Notes under the pieces: generated by a model
Told to the model about the DNA's origin: nothing
The model's database searches: none
What the model saw: only the letters and a program-made list of their open reading frames with translations
Made by a program: the position numbers and the translations under genes
Assembly (NCBI GenBank): GCA_949316495.1
Contig: OX439001.1
Location: 53,792,556 to 53,856,555 of the forward strand
DNA from: Amphiduros pacificus
Lineage: Eukaryota > Annelida > Polychaeta > Phyllodocida > Hesionidae
Direction of reading: 5' to 3'
Length of the DNA: 64,000 nucleotides
Part shown: piece after piece, positions 12,521 to 27,893 of the stretch
Layout: every line of letters begins with the position of its first letter
Position numbering within the stretch: the first letter of the stretch is position 1

Positions 12521-13700
12521 TCCATTTGTGTCTACATTTAATACATTTTTTGTTACCTGATTTTTTTTATTGATTAAAGCAACTTATTGGGGGTTAATTT
12601 CATTTTTATTTTATCTGTATGAAACTTTAAAAGATTGAATTGGATCAATTCAAAGTCTGTCAATTTTCATATTTTGTATAACTACTACATTCAAGCTATT
12701 TCTTACCAAATTTAGCTTGTTATTAGGAAATCTCAATATTGATGGACTTTAGTTTCATTTTATTTTCAGCAACAAAGGCCTACAAAGGTCCACCAGAGAT
12801 ATTTAAATGTATCTAGGTCCACAAGCGGCATATAATTTGTAGATGTGTCCCACATCATGCTGGAAATATAACTCTGATAGCATGCAAAGCAAAAGGAATT
12901 TGAATAGATGGTTTGGTAGATTTACTGCCTTTTGGATTTGAAAGATATATATAATTTTCCTGATTTTCACGCTCAATCAAAATCATATTTTTGTAAAAGG
13001 CAGAAAATTTTACAATGGCATTTGTACCAATAATGGCTTAAAAAGTGGGCCATACATGTACATACCCCTAACATATCCACATGGGACACCTTTCAAATTG
13101 ACGGCCAATTTTTCACAAAGTGAAAATTTCAATTTTTCTCCATTGAAATCAATGGAAAATATGCATGACCTTGGGCTGAAAATTCAACGGCCCATACAAT
13201 ATGTTCTATTATAGCTACAGACTTGATCTTGGGCTTGTTTGTTTCGTTTTGGGGAGACCTTTCACAATATGACTTTAAATTTTTTTAGTGTTCAACAGCA
13301 TTTTCATATTTCAAGGTCATGTCAAGGTCATCTCAGGGTCACAGGCTTTATTATTTTTAAATCTTATTTTCAAATGTCAAACATTTCTATAATTTTTTGG
13401 GGGCTAATTTATATATTTCTTGTATAAATAGCCTTTGTCCTTGATTTATGGCGATGTGTATCTGTCACAGTAAAGCATATGCCTATGTCTGTCATTTCTA
13501 ATGATGATTTGGAATGCAAGCAGGGGGCCTCAATTTCGGGAATGAGACCAGAGCCTGGCAGAGGAATTCCCATCTGGGCCCCTTTCCCTGGGACTGGTTT
13601 GTTGTGGTTGTGACCGGTTGTAATGTAGATCTCCCGCCACATGTTCTTGACTAACCAAATGTCTATTTAAGCCTCAGTGAATACCGCTCTGTATGTTCAC
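12521..13700. other. upstream intergenic of PRODH, no gene seen
   Basis: Unique-looking AT-rich sequence. It contains a short duplicated aaggtcatgtcaaggtcatc cluster near 13310-13340, resembling nuclear-receptor half sites (AGGTCA), but no argued function. No family-like open frame. Confidence 0.4.
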
Positions 13701-13913
13701 CGACATCTTTTTATTCTATGGAATATTTGGATCGACACCAAACCAAAGCATTGTATCTGATGTTTTAAAAGCACCAGGTTGTTTTTCTGTCGGGCTTGTT
13801 TACTAGTAATTCCATCTTTCCATTCATTCACTGAAGACACACCTCCAGTATTGTCCAATCAGATTCCAGTATTCGACCACACGTGACAACATCAACCGAG
13901 AGAGAAGCAGAAC
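13701..13913 (+). promoter_or_regulatory. putative PRODH promoter and 5' UTR
   Basis: The 200 bp before the PRODH start codon include a CCAAT box (13855-13859, in tccaatcag) and an E-box CACGTG (13880-13885). No TATA box is evident. The start context gaacATGGCGG fits a good animal initiation context. The transcription start is not determinable from sequence alone. Confidence 0.45.
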
Positions 13914-16900
13914 ATGGCGGCAAGTGTTAGACAGTGGTCAAAGATTGTACTAAACAACAATGTTAGACTGCAAATAGGTGGAAAACAATGGGTGGCAAGA
14001 TTTCATAAGCAAGTCAAGCAACAAAAGGCAGCAACAGCTACCATTGATGTGGACGAGGAGATCTGGCAAACGACAAAATGTGACCCAAGTTATGACAAGT
14101 TGGATCTGACCTTCGAAAATGCACAAGAAGCTTACAAAAGCAAGAAAAATGTGGAGCTTTTGCGCTCTTTGCTGGTTCTGAACTTGTGTACAGTAGATAC
14201 ATTAGTTGAGAATAACAAAAAGGTAAGGTTTATCTGTAAACAATCAAAATGAAATTGATAAACATAAGGTTAAATATTTGCAGAGGTTCACACATTTTTA
14301 AAAGCATCATCGATATTGGCAACATGCCAAAGGGCATGCTATTTCATGGTGCCAAGGGCCCACGGATTAGCATAACTTTAAGTTAGATTTGGAGAGGTAA
14401 TTAATATCTGGGACAAGTAGGGACAGATCAGCAGCCAAAATGCACCAAGAGAAGTCAAATTTAATTGAATCAATGGTATATAAATTGCAATTTTGACAGG
14501 CACTAAAATCATACAACCACGTCGGCTACGAGTTGGGTATCACGTTTGTTCATGGTAGTTTTAAAATAAATTGTAAAAGATGTGCAGTAAGCGATGTTGA
14601 CCTCATAATGAATACCCATTCAATGCAGAGCTGTATTGACAGTGAAAAAACATTCATCACATCATTATATCTTGGTTTGCATTAAAAATGTTCAGCACAA
14701 ACTTCAAGCCATCAACTTGAACAATAATCAATTTAGCTTTTAGGGTAGATTTCTGGAAGTAAAATATCAAACACAAGTAAACTTCTACTGTATATTGTAA
14801 AGTGGGGGCATTGATTGTCCAGGCCATGTGCTCAGAACCCCACAAGGATCTTGATATTGTTAGAGGTTGCAGTGACATTACACAAGTTTTCTTATTTATT
14901 TAATGTTTTTACACTTTCAGTGTCCACCAAATGTATTTTATAATGCAGGTCAAATGCCTAGTTTCTATTAAAAGTCAAAACAGTGCTAGTCTATTTTAAG
15001 CCCCTTCTGGGGTCACATAGAGTTCATGCGTCCGTTCGTGCTACCTATACCTCCCCATCACCTGCAACTGTGGTCTGACTTATACCTCTGTAGAGAGTGC
15101 AACTTTTGAATCTGATATTTATAATTCTCTCTTTTTGCCTTAATGATATTATTAGATATGTCATGATTTTCATTTGCACTGGTCAGCGCAACAATTTTTG
15201 AAATAGAGGTTGGACTATTTGGAAAGTTCTGTGCCACCCTTGGTGACCCCCAGGTCAGGCTCAAAGTAGGTTACCACTGTTTGATATTCTAGCACTTGAT
15301 AAAGAAAAATGCCTATGATGACGTCATGAGCATATATTACCATCCTCCTTTGATGACATTTTATCTTTCAATGCCTCATCTAAAAATAATGCCAAGCAAG
15401 AAGTGTGCTTTCAAAAAGGGGCTTCTCATGAGGATCTTGTTTGAATAAGTTTTACAAATAGTTATTCAGAAGTATCAATAAAATGTTTATATGCATATAA
15501 GGCAAGTGCATACTCCCCCATTTATGATTTTTAACTGGTTCTTTCAAAATAATGCATAATTCCTTAAATAGAAACATGGTCCAAATGTCCAAATGTTTAC
15601 TGTTTTGAGGAGTAATTTGAATGAGAGCAAGCAACTTTTAGGCAGGGCAACCAATGTCACAAATTGTATTTCACACTCTGATATTCCAAAGATTAATAGT
15701 GCAGTTTAATGCAATAGTCATAGTGTAGTTTAATGCAATTTTATTTGTGTAATCATAAGAAGAGATTGAAGGTCTATGTCTTATTTGTTCAGGACAGACC
15801 TGTATAAACACCAGGTGCTGGTTACACAAGGATCTCAATTGCTCCCATGTTTTCAACTGCTGTTGGAAAGAATCATCATTTTCAGCCTGATTTGGAGTGC
15901 ATAACATGATAACAGATTAATTTGAGTGTTATCCCTCTCATCTATGGCACTTCTCCATTGTTTATCATGGCTATTATCCTTTTCAGAAAAAGTTTATTAC
16001 AGAATTATATAATCTTTGTTTTGCACTGATTATTATGATTATGAAATTTCAATTTGAAAATAAATTGAGTATTTTTTTCCGGAGCAAGGCCACTATTAAA
16101 CCTACATTATGAGCAGTGCCAGGGTACAAATGCACCAAGCTTGCTTGTTATTGTCAACACAGACACTATATAGATGGTGTGGAGGTGTGTTGGGAGTGAG
16201 GGATGGTAGCTGGCAGCTTGCCATACTCACAGTCCCACCCAATCTTACAGTCCTGCATACCAACCACACACAAATAACTCTGTAGACACTCGCACTGGCA
16301 AGCTCCCAGTGCTTCTCACAGAAAATGAATGCATTATCTAACAGGTTTACCTTTCTTATTGTAATAAATGCAGTGTCCTCAACATAAACCATTTAGAATG
16401 TAAATATCTGCTTCTGATATATTTAACGTGGGTGGCTCCCATCATTTGGCTGCATTCAAATGGTTTCTAAAAATTGGCAACTGGTAAAAGCATTTTTCCA
16501 GTATTTAATTGAATCACCAAATTAATTTGATGACATTATATTGTAAACTAATATACTGCGCATTTGCATGATATTGTCTTCATACCTGAATGTATAAATC
16601 AAATATTAATGGACCTCTGCATGGTAAACATGGCACACCAAGCAATTAACCTTGCAATATCGAGACTAGATTGTTTCAACTGAGTAAAAAAAAACCAGTA
16701 GGGCACTATTCCATTGATTGCAATTAAGATACTTGCTTATAATTTTTCAGTTGCTGAAATTAAGTCGCAAAATACTTGGAGGGAAACTCTTCCAGCTTTT
16801 GATGAAATCCACATTCTATGGTCAATTTGTTGCTGGAGAAGACAATGCACGTATCCGTCCAACCATTGAGAGAAATATTTCATTTGGTGTCAAGTCCATC

Positions 16901-19900
16901 CTTGACTATAGTGTGGAGAAAGACCTGTCCACCAAGGAGGCTAGGGAGGCTGAGATGAAGTAAGTCTTGCAGAATAGTTAAATAGTCCCTATTCATTTTA
17001 AGCTCTGCTGACTTCTTGAAGTAGCAGAGCTTTAGGAGTGGGGAAAATGTCTGTCCATCCATCCGTCCATCTGTCTGTCAACAGTTCTTTAAAAATCTTC
17101 TCTAAAACCACTTCCCCAGTAATATATCTTTCATATTTTATATAGTGGTAGATATAGAGGTGAAGATTCAAATTCCTTCATATCATTGTGATGTCACCAT
17201 TGACCTTAGAGCAGTGACGTTGAGGTCCCAAATTTTGTAAGGAGCATGTCTCAGCAACCACTTATAAGAGGAAATTAAATCTTTTTTGTATTCCTGCAAC
17301 ATCTCAACCATTAAATGTGAATAAAAAGTACTTCATATCTGTCATATATCAACACTGTGTTTAAAGATCTTCACCAAAACCGCCAGTAATATGTGTTTCC
17401 TATTTTATTTAGAGATAAATTTAGAGATGAAGATTCAGATTCCTTTTAAATCCTAAAATCTTGAAATATTGCATTGATAACAAGATAATGATTTAAAAGA
17501 TATCAATGAATATCCCATCAAAATTTAATTGGGATCTTATATGGAAAAGCACAACCTGTTTGCTAGTTACACTTGATCTCAGTTCATGTGTTTTCATCTT
17601 AGGCAGCAGAGCTATCAACCCATGGGGTTATATTTTCTGTATAGCATACATTGTTTGAACGATTACCAATGAATATCCACACTATAATTTATAGCAAATA
17701 TTTTATTTTTAGAAATCATAGAAACTCAATCGCCATTTTGATGCTATATATAATTATGTCAATCTAACCAGTATTGGCTAAGTTATAAACTTTATATTTC
17801 ATCTTGCAACCCCCATAGAATATGAAAAATGAATATGAAAAGTATGTTTGTTTATAAATTAGTAATGTAGGGAGTTCCACAGTGATATCATACCTTTTGT
17901 TAATAGATTGCCAGTAACAGAGTCCTGTGATCAATGAATATTGCAATGGTTGATTATATCTCCATATAATGGGTATGCGCTAAAGTGCCTATTGCAGTTA
18001 CTAAAACCTAAATCAGGACCAAGGGCCGTCAGACCAATAGATAAATAACATTGAATATGTTAATATACCCAGGATTAATAGGAGGAGGTATGGTGATAGG
18101 GCTCCAAAAATATGGAATGCCCTGCCCCTGGAAATGAAAATCTGCTCTTTGGCAAGTTTTAAATCTAAACTGAAGACTCATTTATACAGGAAACATTATT
18201 TGCAAAAGTGCCATGAACAGACATAGTCTGAAATAGTACAATACAAATATTTTTATTTTTATTAATATTAAAGAGCCATTGAAAAGTGGGGTGTGAAGCA
18301 TGCTGTTAACAATCAGTTAATTATTTGTGAGTCATGAGCTAATGGGATATGAAATAAACTATTGTATATATTCTCATGGGATGCAGTAGTCATCATTGAA
18401 CTGTTTATTGAGTTATGTTTATGTTGTGTATGTTGATGATTGCAGGTCGTGTGTTCCTGACGCTCAGACAACTGATATTGATAAGGGTAAGTGGCAAACC
18501 TCTCTAACTTATCAGCAGTAAACTCTTGTATCCTGCTCCAGTTTTGATAAGCTTATTTGATAAACAATAACAGGGAAACATGCAGATTGGCATTGCTACT
18601 TTAAGATATATTGTTTACAACACTTGATATACATTGAACAATAAGATTATTGATAAGATAATAGATTATAGAAGTGCATTTGCTTTGTTTTACGACTAAC
18701 AAAGCCCCCAATTTCAGACTTAACCCAGTGTTGATACAATCATGGTGAGCAATTTGAAGAGAAAAAACTAATCCAATTTTCCCACGAATTCCCTGACTAA
18801 AAATGAAGGTGTCATGGCTACCATAGAATCCTTTATGGATTATTGTACTTTTGATTCAAGCAACATAAATTGGTTCACACATATATTTTCCCCTGAACAG
18901 ATAAAATTATTAGTATGGTTTGAACCTCATATAAATGATCCACATCTCCTAGTGGTTTAAATTATTACTTCAATGAGTCAATTTTCCATGGGCCTTCTGA
19001 AGGGCATATATATGCGCGGGGCAGCGGCCAATGTCCGTCTGTAACTTCCAGATATAAGTGACCATATGGCTTGCATAGAAACACCAGAGCAAGTCCCAAA
19101 TAAAGGAGATAAAGACACTAGAATGCGCCAGAAATGATTTGCCATCAATATTATGCTTGGCCATATTTTTCCCTTCAGATGTGTGTATGCTTTTGATTGG
19201 TTGAGACATGTGGTGACAATCATCATAAGAACCAGTTAGATTAATCATTATGAATATTTTGTGGGAAAAGTAATGTTTTAATGAGAAATGCAAAAATGGC
19301 CTAACTTTATTTTAGAAAGTGGTGGTTTTTGCCCGGGGTATATAAAGATCATTCTGATGCCAATGTTTAATGGTGAAATCATTGGGATTCCACTTGCTGA
19401 ATTGCATTTTACCTTTATATTGTGGATTTTATTGTGAAAAAACATACACTTCCATTCTATGAGAGCGAACACAAATATTTTCAATACAGGAGCCCACTAC
19501 CTTGGAAGCACTTTGCGAAGTAAGGCAAAGGCGGCACCACAGCTCTGTGTATCCCAGTGTGACCCAGGTAGGGCCAGTCATTCTTATGTCAAAGAGACAA
19601 TTGATTAACCCTAGCGGATATGGTCATCCACCACTGGCAATGGACGGGAGGGATGTCAACATCCACCACCAGCAATGGATGGGAAGGATGTCAACATCCA
19701 CCACTGGCAACGGACGGAAGGGATGTCAATATCCACCACTGGCAATGGATGGGAAGGATGTCAACATCCACCACTGGCAATGGACGGGAAGAATGTCAAC
19801 ATCCACCACTGGCAATGGACGGGAGGGATGTCAACATCCACCACCGGCAATGGATGGGAAGGATGTCAACATCCACCACTGGCAATGGACGGGAGGGATG

Positions 19901-22900
19901 TCAACATCCACCACTGGCAATGGATGGGAAGGATGTCAACATCCACCACTGGCAACGGATTGAAAGGACGTCAACATCCACCACTGGCAATGGATGTGAG
20001 GGATATCGTCATCCACTACCGACAATGGATGGGAAGGATGTCAACATCCACCACTGGCAACGGATGGAAAGGACGTCAACATCCACCACTGGCAATGGAC
20101 GGAAGGGATGTCAACATCCACCACTGGCAATGGACGGAAGGGATGTCAACATCCACCACTGGCAATGGATGGAAAGGATGTCAACATCCACCACTGGCAA
20201 CGGACGGAAGGGATGTCAACATCCACCACTGGCAATGGACGGGAAGAATGTCAACATCCACCACTGGCAATGGATGGAAGGGATGTCAACATCCACCACT
20301 GGCAATGGACGGGAGGGATGTCAACATCCATCACTGGCAATGGACGGAAGGGATGTCAACATCCACCACTGGCAATGGACGGAAGGGATGTCAACATCCA
20401 CCACTGGCAATGGATGGAAAGGATGTCAACATCCACCACTGGCAATGGACGGAAGGGATGTCAACATCCACCACTGGCAATGGATGTGAGGGATATCGTC
20501 ATCCACCACTGGCAATGGACGGAAGGGATGTCAACATCCACCACTGGCAATGGACGGGAAGAATGTCAACATCCACCACTGGCAATGGACGGGAGGGATG
20601 CCAACATCCACCACTGGCAATGGACAGGAGGGATGTCAACATCCACCACTGGCAATGGATGGGAAGGATGTCAACATCCACCACTGGCAATGGATGGGAA
20701 GGATGTCATCATCCACCACTGGCAATGGACGGAAGGGATGTCAACATCCACCACTGCCAATGGATGGGAAGGATGTCAACATATATCACTGGCAATGGAC
20801 GGGAGGGATGTCATTATCCACCACTGGCAATGGATGGGAAGGATGTCAACATATATCACTGGCAATGGACGGGAGGGATGTCATTATCCACCACTGGCAA
20901 TGGACAGGAGGGATGGTAACATCCACCACTGGCAATGGATGGGAAGGATGGCAACATCCACCACTGGCAATGAACGGGAAGGATGTCATCCACCACTGGC
21001 AATGAACAATGAATGATGTTCACAACCCCTTTGTCCTGGCTCATTGACATCATTTTGTAACATTCTGTAGGGCTGCAATTTGTTACAATGTAATCATGAT
21101 AATGAAATTAAATAATTTAGATGTGTACTTTTGACCCAAAACTTATGTTGACCGTATTTAACAACCATGGTTATAAATTTTATCAATTTGGTATGCAGAT
21201 AAACAAGTTCACAACAAATTTGGTTCGTCCTGCCAATCTACACAATTTAGATAGGCCAGACAGTTATGGGTTAAGGATGCCCTTAAAGTAAAATCTTATA
21301 TATATGTATATATTTTTTGTAACAGATGGTCCTGGAAGCAGATATAGAGCCCATGAGCAATTTGGAGATCGTCGTGAAAATGTGTATGCTGCGAGAACCT
21401 ATTTCTATGAAGATGAAGCGCACTGCGATGAAAACATGCGCAACTTCATGATGGAGATTGATGCAGTGTCAGGTATGCACACCTACTTTTTGTCCTTGAT
21501 TCAGGTTTCCTTGTTTAGTTTACCTGTGTCACATGAGTGATGATAAATATCTTTGTTCATATTGCAAATAATGCTGAGCCTGTGAAAATAAACTGGATAG
21601 ATTTTGCAGAGATGGATGGTGCTTTCACAACTTTTCAAGGTATCTTTTGAAATCCCCCAAATGATACCTGCTTGATTGGTTTATTGAAGCCTTATCTTAT
21701 CGTGAATAGCATCATATTTGATAAACAGGAAATGATAAGCTTTGTTGAAGCATACAGGTATCTATGGCACTTAATGCCCGTTATAGTAGATAACCTGCTA
21801 GAGTAATAGTGCATGGACAGAATGGTTTACTCTCCCGAAAGTTCGAAAACATTTTCCAAAGTGGTGTATGAATTTTAAAAGGTCATTTAACAAAATATTG
21901 AGTACAGTTACAGTCTGGGCCAAATATTCTTTTAGGCTAGAAGACAGTCGAGCTAGTAAGTGGAAAATTACACTAGCCCGAATCAAAATGTACTGGCCCA
22001 AATAATTTTTCTTGGTCAAGGCAATTCATACATTGTAAGATTAATCAAATGAAAAAAGGACATTTTTACTGATACTGGAAAAATGATGATTAGCTACTAG
22101 CTACAGTTGGGCTCTCATCAGAGGAAGGTGCACTCTTTATAACCCCAGATGAGGCTTGAAGTAGGTTAGCACCATTTGAAGTCATTCTATAACCGTTCCA
22201 AGACGAGCTCTTTGATGATGTCATAAGCATATTGCCATACTTGCTTGATATCACTCTAGCATACAGTTCCTCTGATAACTCTCTACCTCCTAAATGATGC
22301 TAAGCAAGGAGTGAACTTTCAGAGGGCAGCTATTTATAAGGGTCTTGTTCAGAGTTTTTACAGACAGTTATTATAGTGCATAACCTAAAATGAACACAGG
22401 CATCAGAGGCAAACACATCTGCAATTTAGTTATGATTTTATATGTATTTTCCAAAATTACTGCTCAATCCCTTTAAGAGAATACATTTCCATTGTTCAAG
22501 GCTAAAGATGAATTATTGGTTTGGTAATTTGTTTGTCCACTGAACAAAAAAATTTCCCATTAACATTGACTTTGCCATAAAAGTAACTCCTGAGTTTGAT
22601 AGACCTAAGTGTTATGGTTTTATTGATACAGAGAGCATCCTGTCAGCAAACAGTTCAGAAAAACGGCCATGATAATATGAAGTGGTTGGAATACACATCA
22701 TATGATCCCTCTCATCTACATCTACATCTATATGTTTACTCGGCAAAACCAATTGGCATCCCGCCGAGAGTGCAAAATTGCACTAGGGGTGCAGCTGGTC
22801 AATACCAGCTGCAGACCAGCTGCAGACCAGATTTTACACTCTGGCAAGGAAGTTCCTGAAAGATGCCGAGTTACCAGATTCCAATGTAGTTAAACGAGAG

Positions 22901-23173
22901 GAAAGATTATTCCAGGCAGTCACAGTCCTTGGGAAATAGCTGTATTTATATTGGTCACAGTTGGTCGCCATTTCTATATCGTGATTTCTATGGTTTTTCC
23001 TTGTACGGGCTGATTTCATTTTGACATGTTCAGGTAGTTTCAAAGCTATTTCACCATTTATAGCCTTATAAAATAGAACAAGCCTCTGAGTCCTCCTCCC
23101 TGCTCTCTTCAAACCAAATTACCAAACCATTTGATCACTGCCTCGTCATTGAGGATATATATGTATATTGAGG

Positions 23174-23260
<87 letters not shown>

Positions 23261-26200
23261 TATATGAGCTTATACAAGGTTGAAGTATATATATATATGA
23301 ATATATGAGCTTATACAAGGTTGAAGTGAGTTAAAAGGGTATTGTGGTTGATTGCAAATCCTCAATGATTAAAAGGACTCCGGGTAGCCTGCTAACTTTA
23401 TGAACCAAATTTCTATTTGAATGTGTGCCGTATATGAATTTTACATAAAATAATGATTTATTCATCATTTCATTAATGTCTCGATACAATCTAATTAAAT
23501 AGAATATTGAGGATAATTCTGTTGCTGATCTCATAACCAGAATTGTGTCCCTGATGTCATTAATCTGCAGGAGATCCTTGCAAAAGTGCAGTTTGTATTG
23601 GAATATTAAAGTAATTTATATATATATATATACATCTTATTGATTACAGAATATGTAAGTGCATTTGACAAAAGTTAAGATTTTAAAATTTAGATTGACT
23701 CCCAAACTCTACATATGTATAGAAAATGCCAAATTAACGGTTTTCTTTGAATTTGATCTTTTACTATGTGTAGGGGCGACCAATGCGACTGGCTTTGCTG
23801 CAATAAAGTTGACTGCACTGGGTCGGCCACAGTTATTGGTAAGTTGGTAACAACGGATTGGGCGGTATGGCAACTGGATAACTGAAATGATTGGTCAGAT
23901 TTGGACCAATTGGAGAGCAACATTCTTTTCCCTGCCCGGACAACTCCATTTGGATAGCGATGTCTTGTGTTTTTCAGGAATTATTTAGATATCGGAGAAT
24001 ATAATTGATTTAAGAGCTGCCACCAGCAAGCATGAAAAGAGAGAATTATAGTACCTTGTACAGTTACTGGTTAGAAATATATAACATCAAAAAGCTAGGG
24101 CAGAAATTAATAATTACAATTAATAGATATATAACAAATTAAGTTGGAAACCGTTATAAAACCAGATAAGCTGGTAACATTGTCATGATTATTAGTTTGC
24201 AAAATTTCCTCTGGAATAAATGAGGTCTCAGTGATGAAAATTTCGGGGAAGACAGAGTTGGAGTTGAGTTTCTCTTTTCAATGTTTGTTGGTGGGAGTGT
24301 AGTATCTACTTGCAGGTATCATAGAAATATGTCTAATTTATTAACAGTGCAATAGGAGCAGGGCCATTACTATATTCTATAAAATAAGATGACAGATTCT
24401 TCTGATCATTTTGAGTTGCTCGAGGCCATTGCAGATCATTATCTCATGTTATGATTTATAAATATGTCAGATCTTCACGAGTCGCATATTCTTATATTCC
24501 TTCTGAATAGAATTTTCTTATCAAATATGGAATTCTAAGAAGCAGTTGGTATGATCCATATGAGACAAAATAATATCATGTCAGGTCATCATGTGACCTC
24601 AGGTCATCATGTGACCTCAATGTCAGTGGTTTGCTTGACCCCTGTTTGTCATTCCTGCAGTGGTCAGGCATAAACACACCTGTCATGTTTAGAGATGATC
24701 AACTATTTGGCTGTCAATGACTGATATAATCAAATAACCACCAATCACATTCTAAACAGGACAAACATTTAAATATCTTTTTTTCTGGATTCTGACTTTT
24801 CTGATTCTGCCCTTTTTGTTCATTGAGTGTGATGAAGACTGCACTTGCACAAGCAATAATATATTCTTAACTTTTGAGTTTAACTGGTATTTTTACCATA
24901 GCTTTGACTTGCTTTGGAGCAATGACCTTTAAAATATCATCGTTATTTTCATTTAATTATTCTCATATTTGAGCATGAAATTATGGATTTATTGCAAATG
25001 TTCCTCACTTCCCCTGCCCCTATGCAATCTAAATATCAAGAATCATAATGTTTAATGATATTAATATAAGATTAATTGAACCCAATATATCTATGTAATA
25101 ATTATTGCAGAATGGCATGAAACAATAATCCAAGCACTTTTCACTTTTTATTATGTTAATAATTGAAGTAATTATATTTCAGATGTCTCCAAAAATTATC
25201 CCTTCTTTTGTAAAATCTGGAAAGATTAATTTTAGATCGAACTAAATGGCCCATTATCGATGAAAGGTAACAAAGTGGTGAAAATTATTAGGAAAAAGAC
25301 ACAGGTATATCTTGATGAATGACTTGATTTGTGTATTCACATTAATTTGTCTTAACCCTCCTTGTGTAGCAAATGAGCTTATTCATGTATGCTTGAAGGA
25401 ATGCCTTTTTATGGTATAATTCTTTACAGTATTTGTAACAATCATTGTTTTCTACTTCTAAAATGAACAGTCTTGGCCTTAGCAAAAGGAGGGTTACAAC
25501 AAATTGTTTATTGTTACAAAGTCCCAGATCACAGCTACCTAGAGAATAGTTGATATCAAACAAATAAATATATTGCACTGCAGAAATTGATTCTTCTGAA
25601 AACATGTTGTGTAATGACAAAAAAATAAAATAAAATAATACATTTTTTTTAGTAAAATTAGAATGTTTCACTTTATTATATTAGATTTTTTTCTCTTAAA
25701 TTTACAAATGCTAGTTAATATTTGATCTGTGATTGTCAGTTGGAAAAAGGAGAAATTGAAAAATGGCTAATTTTAGCTGGGTAGCTGACATCTCTGCTTC
25801 TCATTCAAAGATCTGTATTTGTGATGCAATTCAGATTTCAGGGCTAAAACAAACAAAAAAACACATTTATTTTTGAAGTAATGGTATCTAAAAAACACAT
25901 TAATAAAAAGAGAATCCTGAAATTTGTATTGTTGACCAAGTGTTATGTGGCGATGTTGAGGATGCTATTGTATGTATGACTGATACACCTGTGTCTGATA
26001 ACCTCACACCACATTGCCTCTCATCCTGCACTATCACAAGCTCAAATATATCACAACTAAAACAATTTGAACAAGTCGGTGACATTTCCAATGTGCTGTT
26101 CTTCATTTTGGTGAATTGCCAGATTTTGATGTTGAATCAACTCAGCATAATGAGACATCTGAATATAACTGCAATTCCCTGCCTCTTGTTTCTCTGCTCA

Positions 26201-27859
26201 CATTTTCAGAATCCCAACACAACACTTTTGCTAATTATTTCTAGGCATTAAAATGTTGGATTTCGGTAATTGTCAGATAAATTTGGTTACAACCTGGATT
26301 TGCTATGTTACAGCTGCAGTTATCTGAAGTGCTTGTTCGGGTAAGACAGTTTTACGACGTCCTTGCCAAAACTAGTGAGAATGGAAGTGGGACGATCTCC
26401 AAGGCAGCTTTCCACCGCTACCTCAAGAAGTCCAACATGGATCGCGAGGAGCGCCATCAGTGGTATACTTTGCTGGACCCAAGCGGAGATGGGTAGGTGA
26501 AAAAATGCTCCCAACTAAACACGCTCAATATTTAAACCAAATTATACAAAAATTCCCAAAGGAATTAAAAAATAATAAAAAAAATTTAAATTTTATGAAA
26601 TAAATTCTTTTTAAATAATAAGTAAATAAAATGAGTCTGGATCTGGATAGGTTCCCTTAGATTAAATCCTATTTTCTTTTTAAGATAGCAGGTCAGCTCA
26701 GAAATGACTCAATACAGCAATTAATATATTTTTGTATGATGCAATGATTTTGGAGTGATTGTTATGGCAATGATGCAATGATTTTTGAGTGATTGTTATG
26801 GAAATGATGCGATGAGTTTGGAGTGATTGTTATGGCAATGATGCAATGAGTTTGGAGTGATTGTTATGGCAATGATGCAATGAGTTTGGAGTGATTGTTA
26901 TGGCAATGATGCAATGAGTTTGGAGTGATTGTTATGGCAATGATGCGATGAGTTTGGAGTGATTGTTATGGCAATGATGCAATGATTTTGGAGTGATTGT
27001 TATGGCAATGATGCAATGATTTTGGAGTGATTGTTATGGAAATGATGCGATGAGTTTGGAGTGATTGTTATGGCAATGATGCAATGAGTTTGGAGTGATT
27101 GTTATGGCAATGATGCAATGAGTTTGGAGTGATTGTTATGGCAATGATGCAATGAGTTTGAAGTGATTGTTATGGCAATGATGCGATGAGTTTGGAGTAT
27201 GGAAATGATGCAATGAGTTTGGAGTGATTGTTATGGCAATGTGTTTTGCAGTGAGATAGACCTCATGGACTGGACCAATCTGATGGAAGTGAACATAAGC
27301 TTGGCCAAAATACTCAAAGTTCCAAATCTTCAGGTACGTCATCCTCAACACATTTTTAGTTGTATAATGTTCCACCTTTTTTGATGATAATACATTTATC
27401 AATTATAGCTAGCCCATCCCCTGACATGAATTCTTAAGCTAGAAAAATATATGTTTGCCTTGTATTGATTCCTCCCTGCATTTGTAGCATATTTGTAATC
27501 CATTTTGAGGAGAGATTAATTTAGTTGAGTTTCAATTTGCCACATACAGGGCGAGGTTTGTACTGAATTATTTCGCATTTAAGGAATAATATGAAGAGTA
27601 TTTATTTGCTTCTGACACTAACCCTATTCAGGCTTCAGGTGGCTTGCTAGAAACCCAGCAAGCCAATACACTTCCCTGCAGCTTCTAGTCTTACTATTAT
27701 ACAGTTCAACTCTAACAATTTACAAGTGTTGATTAAAATAAATCAAGCTAGCACAGTATTAACAGATTAATATGACAGACAGAAAATCTGGAGGTAAAAA
27801 GCCAAGGGCTATTTCAGTTGAGGTATAACTTTGCAGTACCTCTTAGATATCACTCTGTA

Positions 27860-27893
<34 letters not shown>

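Noticed and set aside
12300-13700. Nuclear-receptor response element cluster upstream of PRODH (AGGTCA near 13310-13340)
   Set aside because: Only a few half sites with no consistent spacing; too weak to call.
19675-20919. 414-codon open frame (and overlapping frames of 289 and 302 codons) with repeated HHWQW-type peptide
   Set aside because: The frames come from a 36-bp period inside a MITE; all three phases are open and there is no unique flanking coding sequence or splice context.
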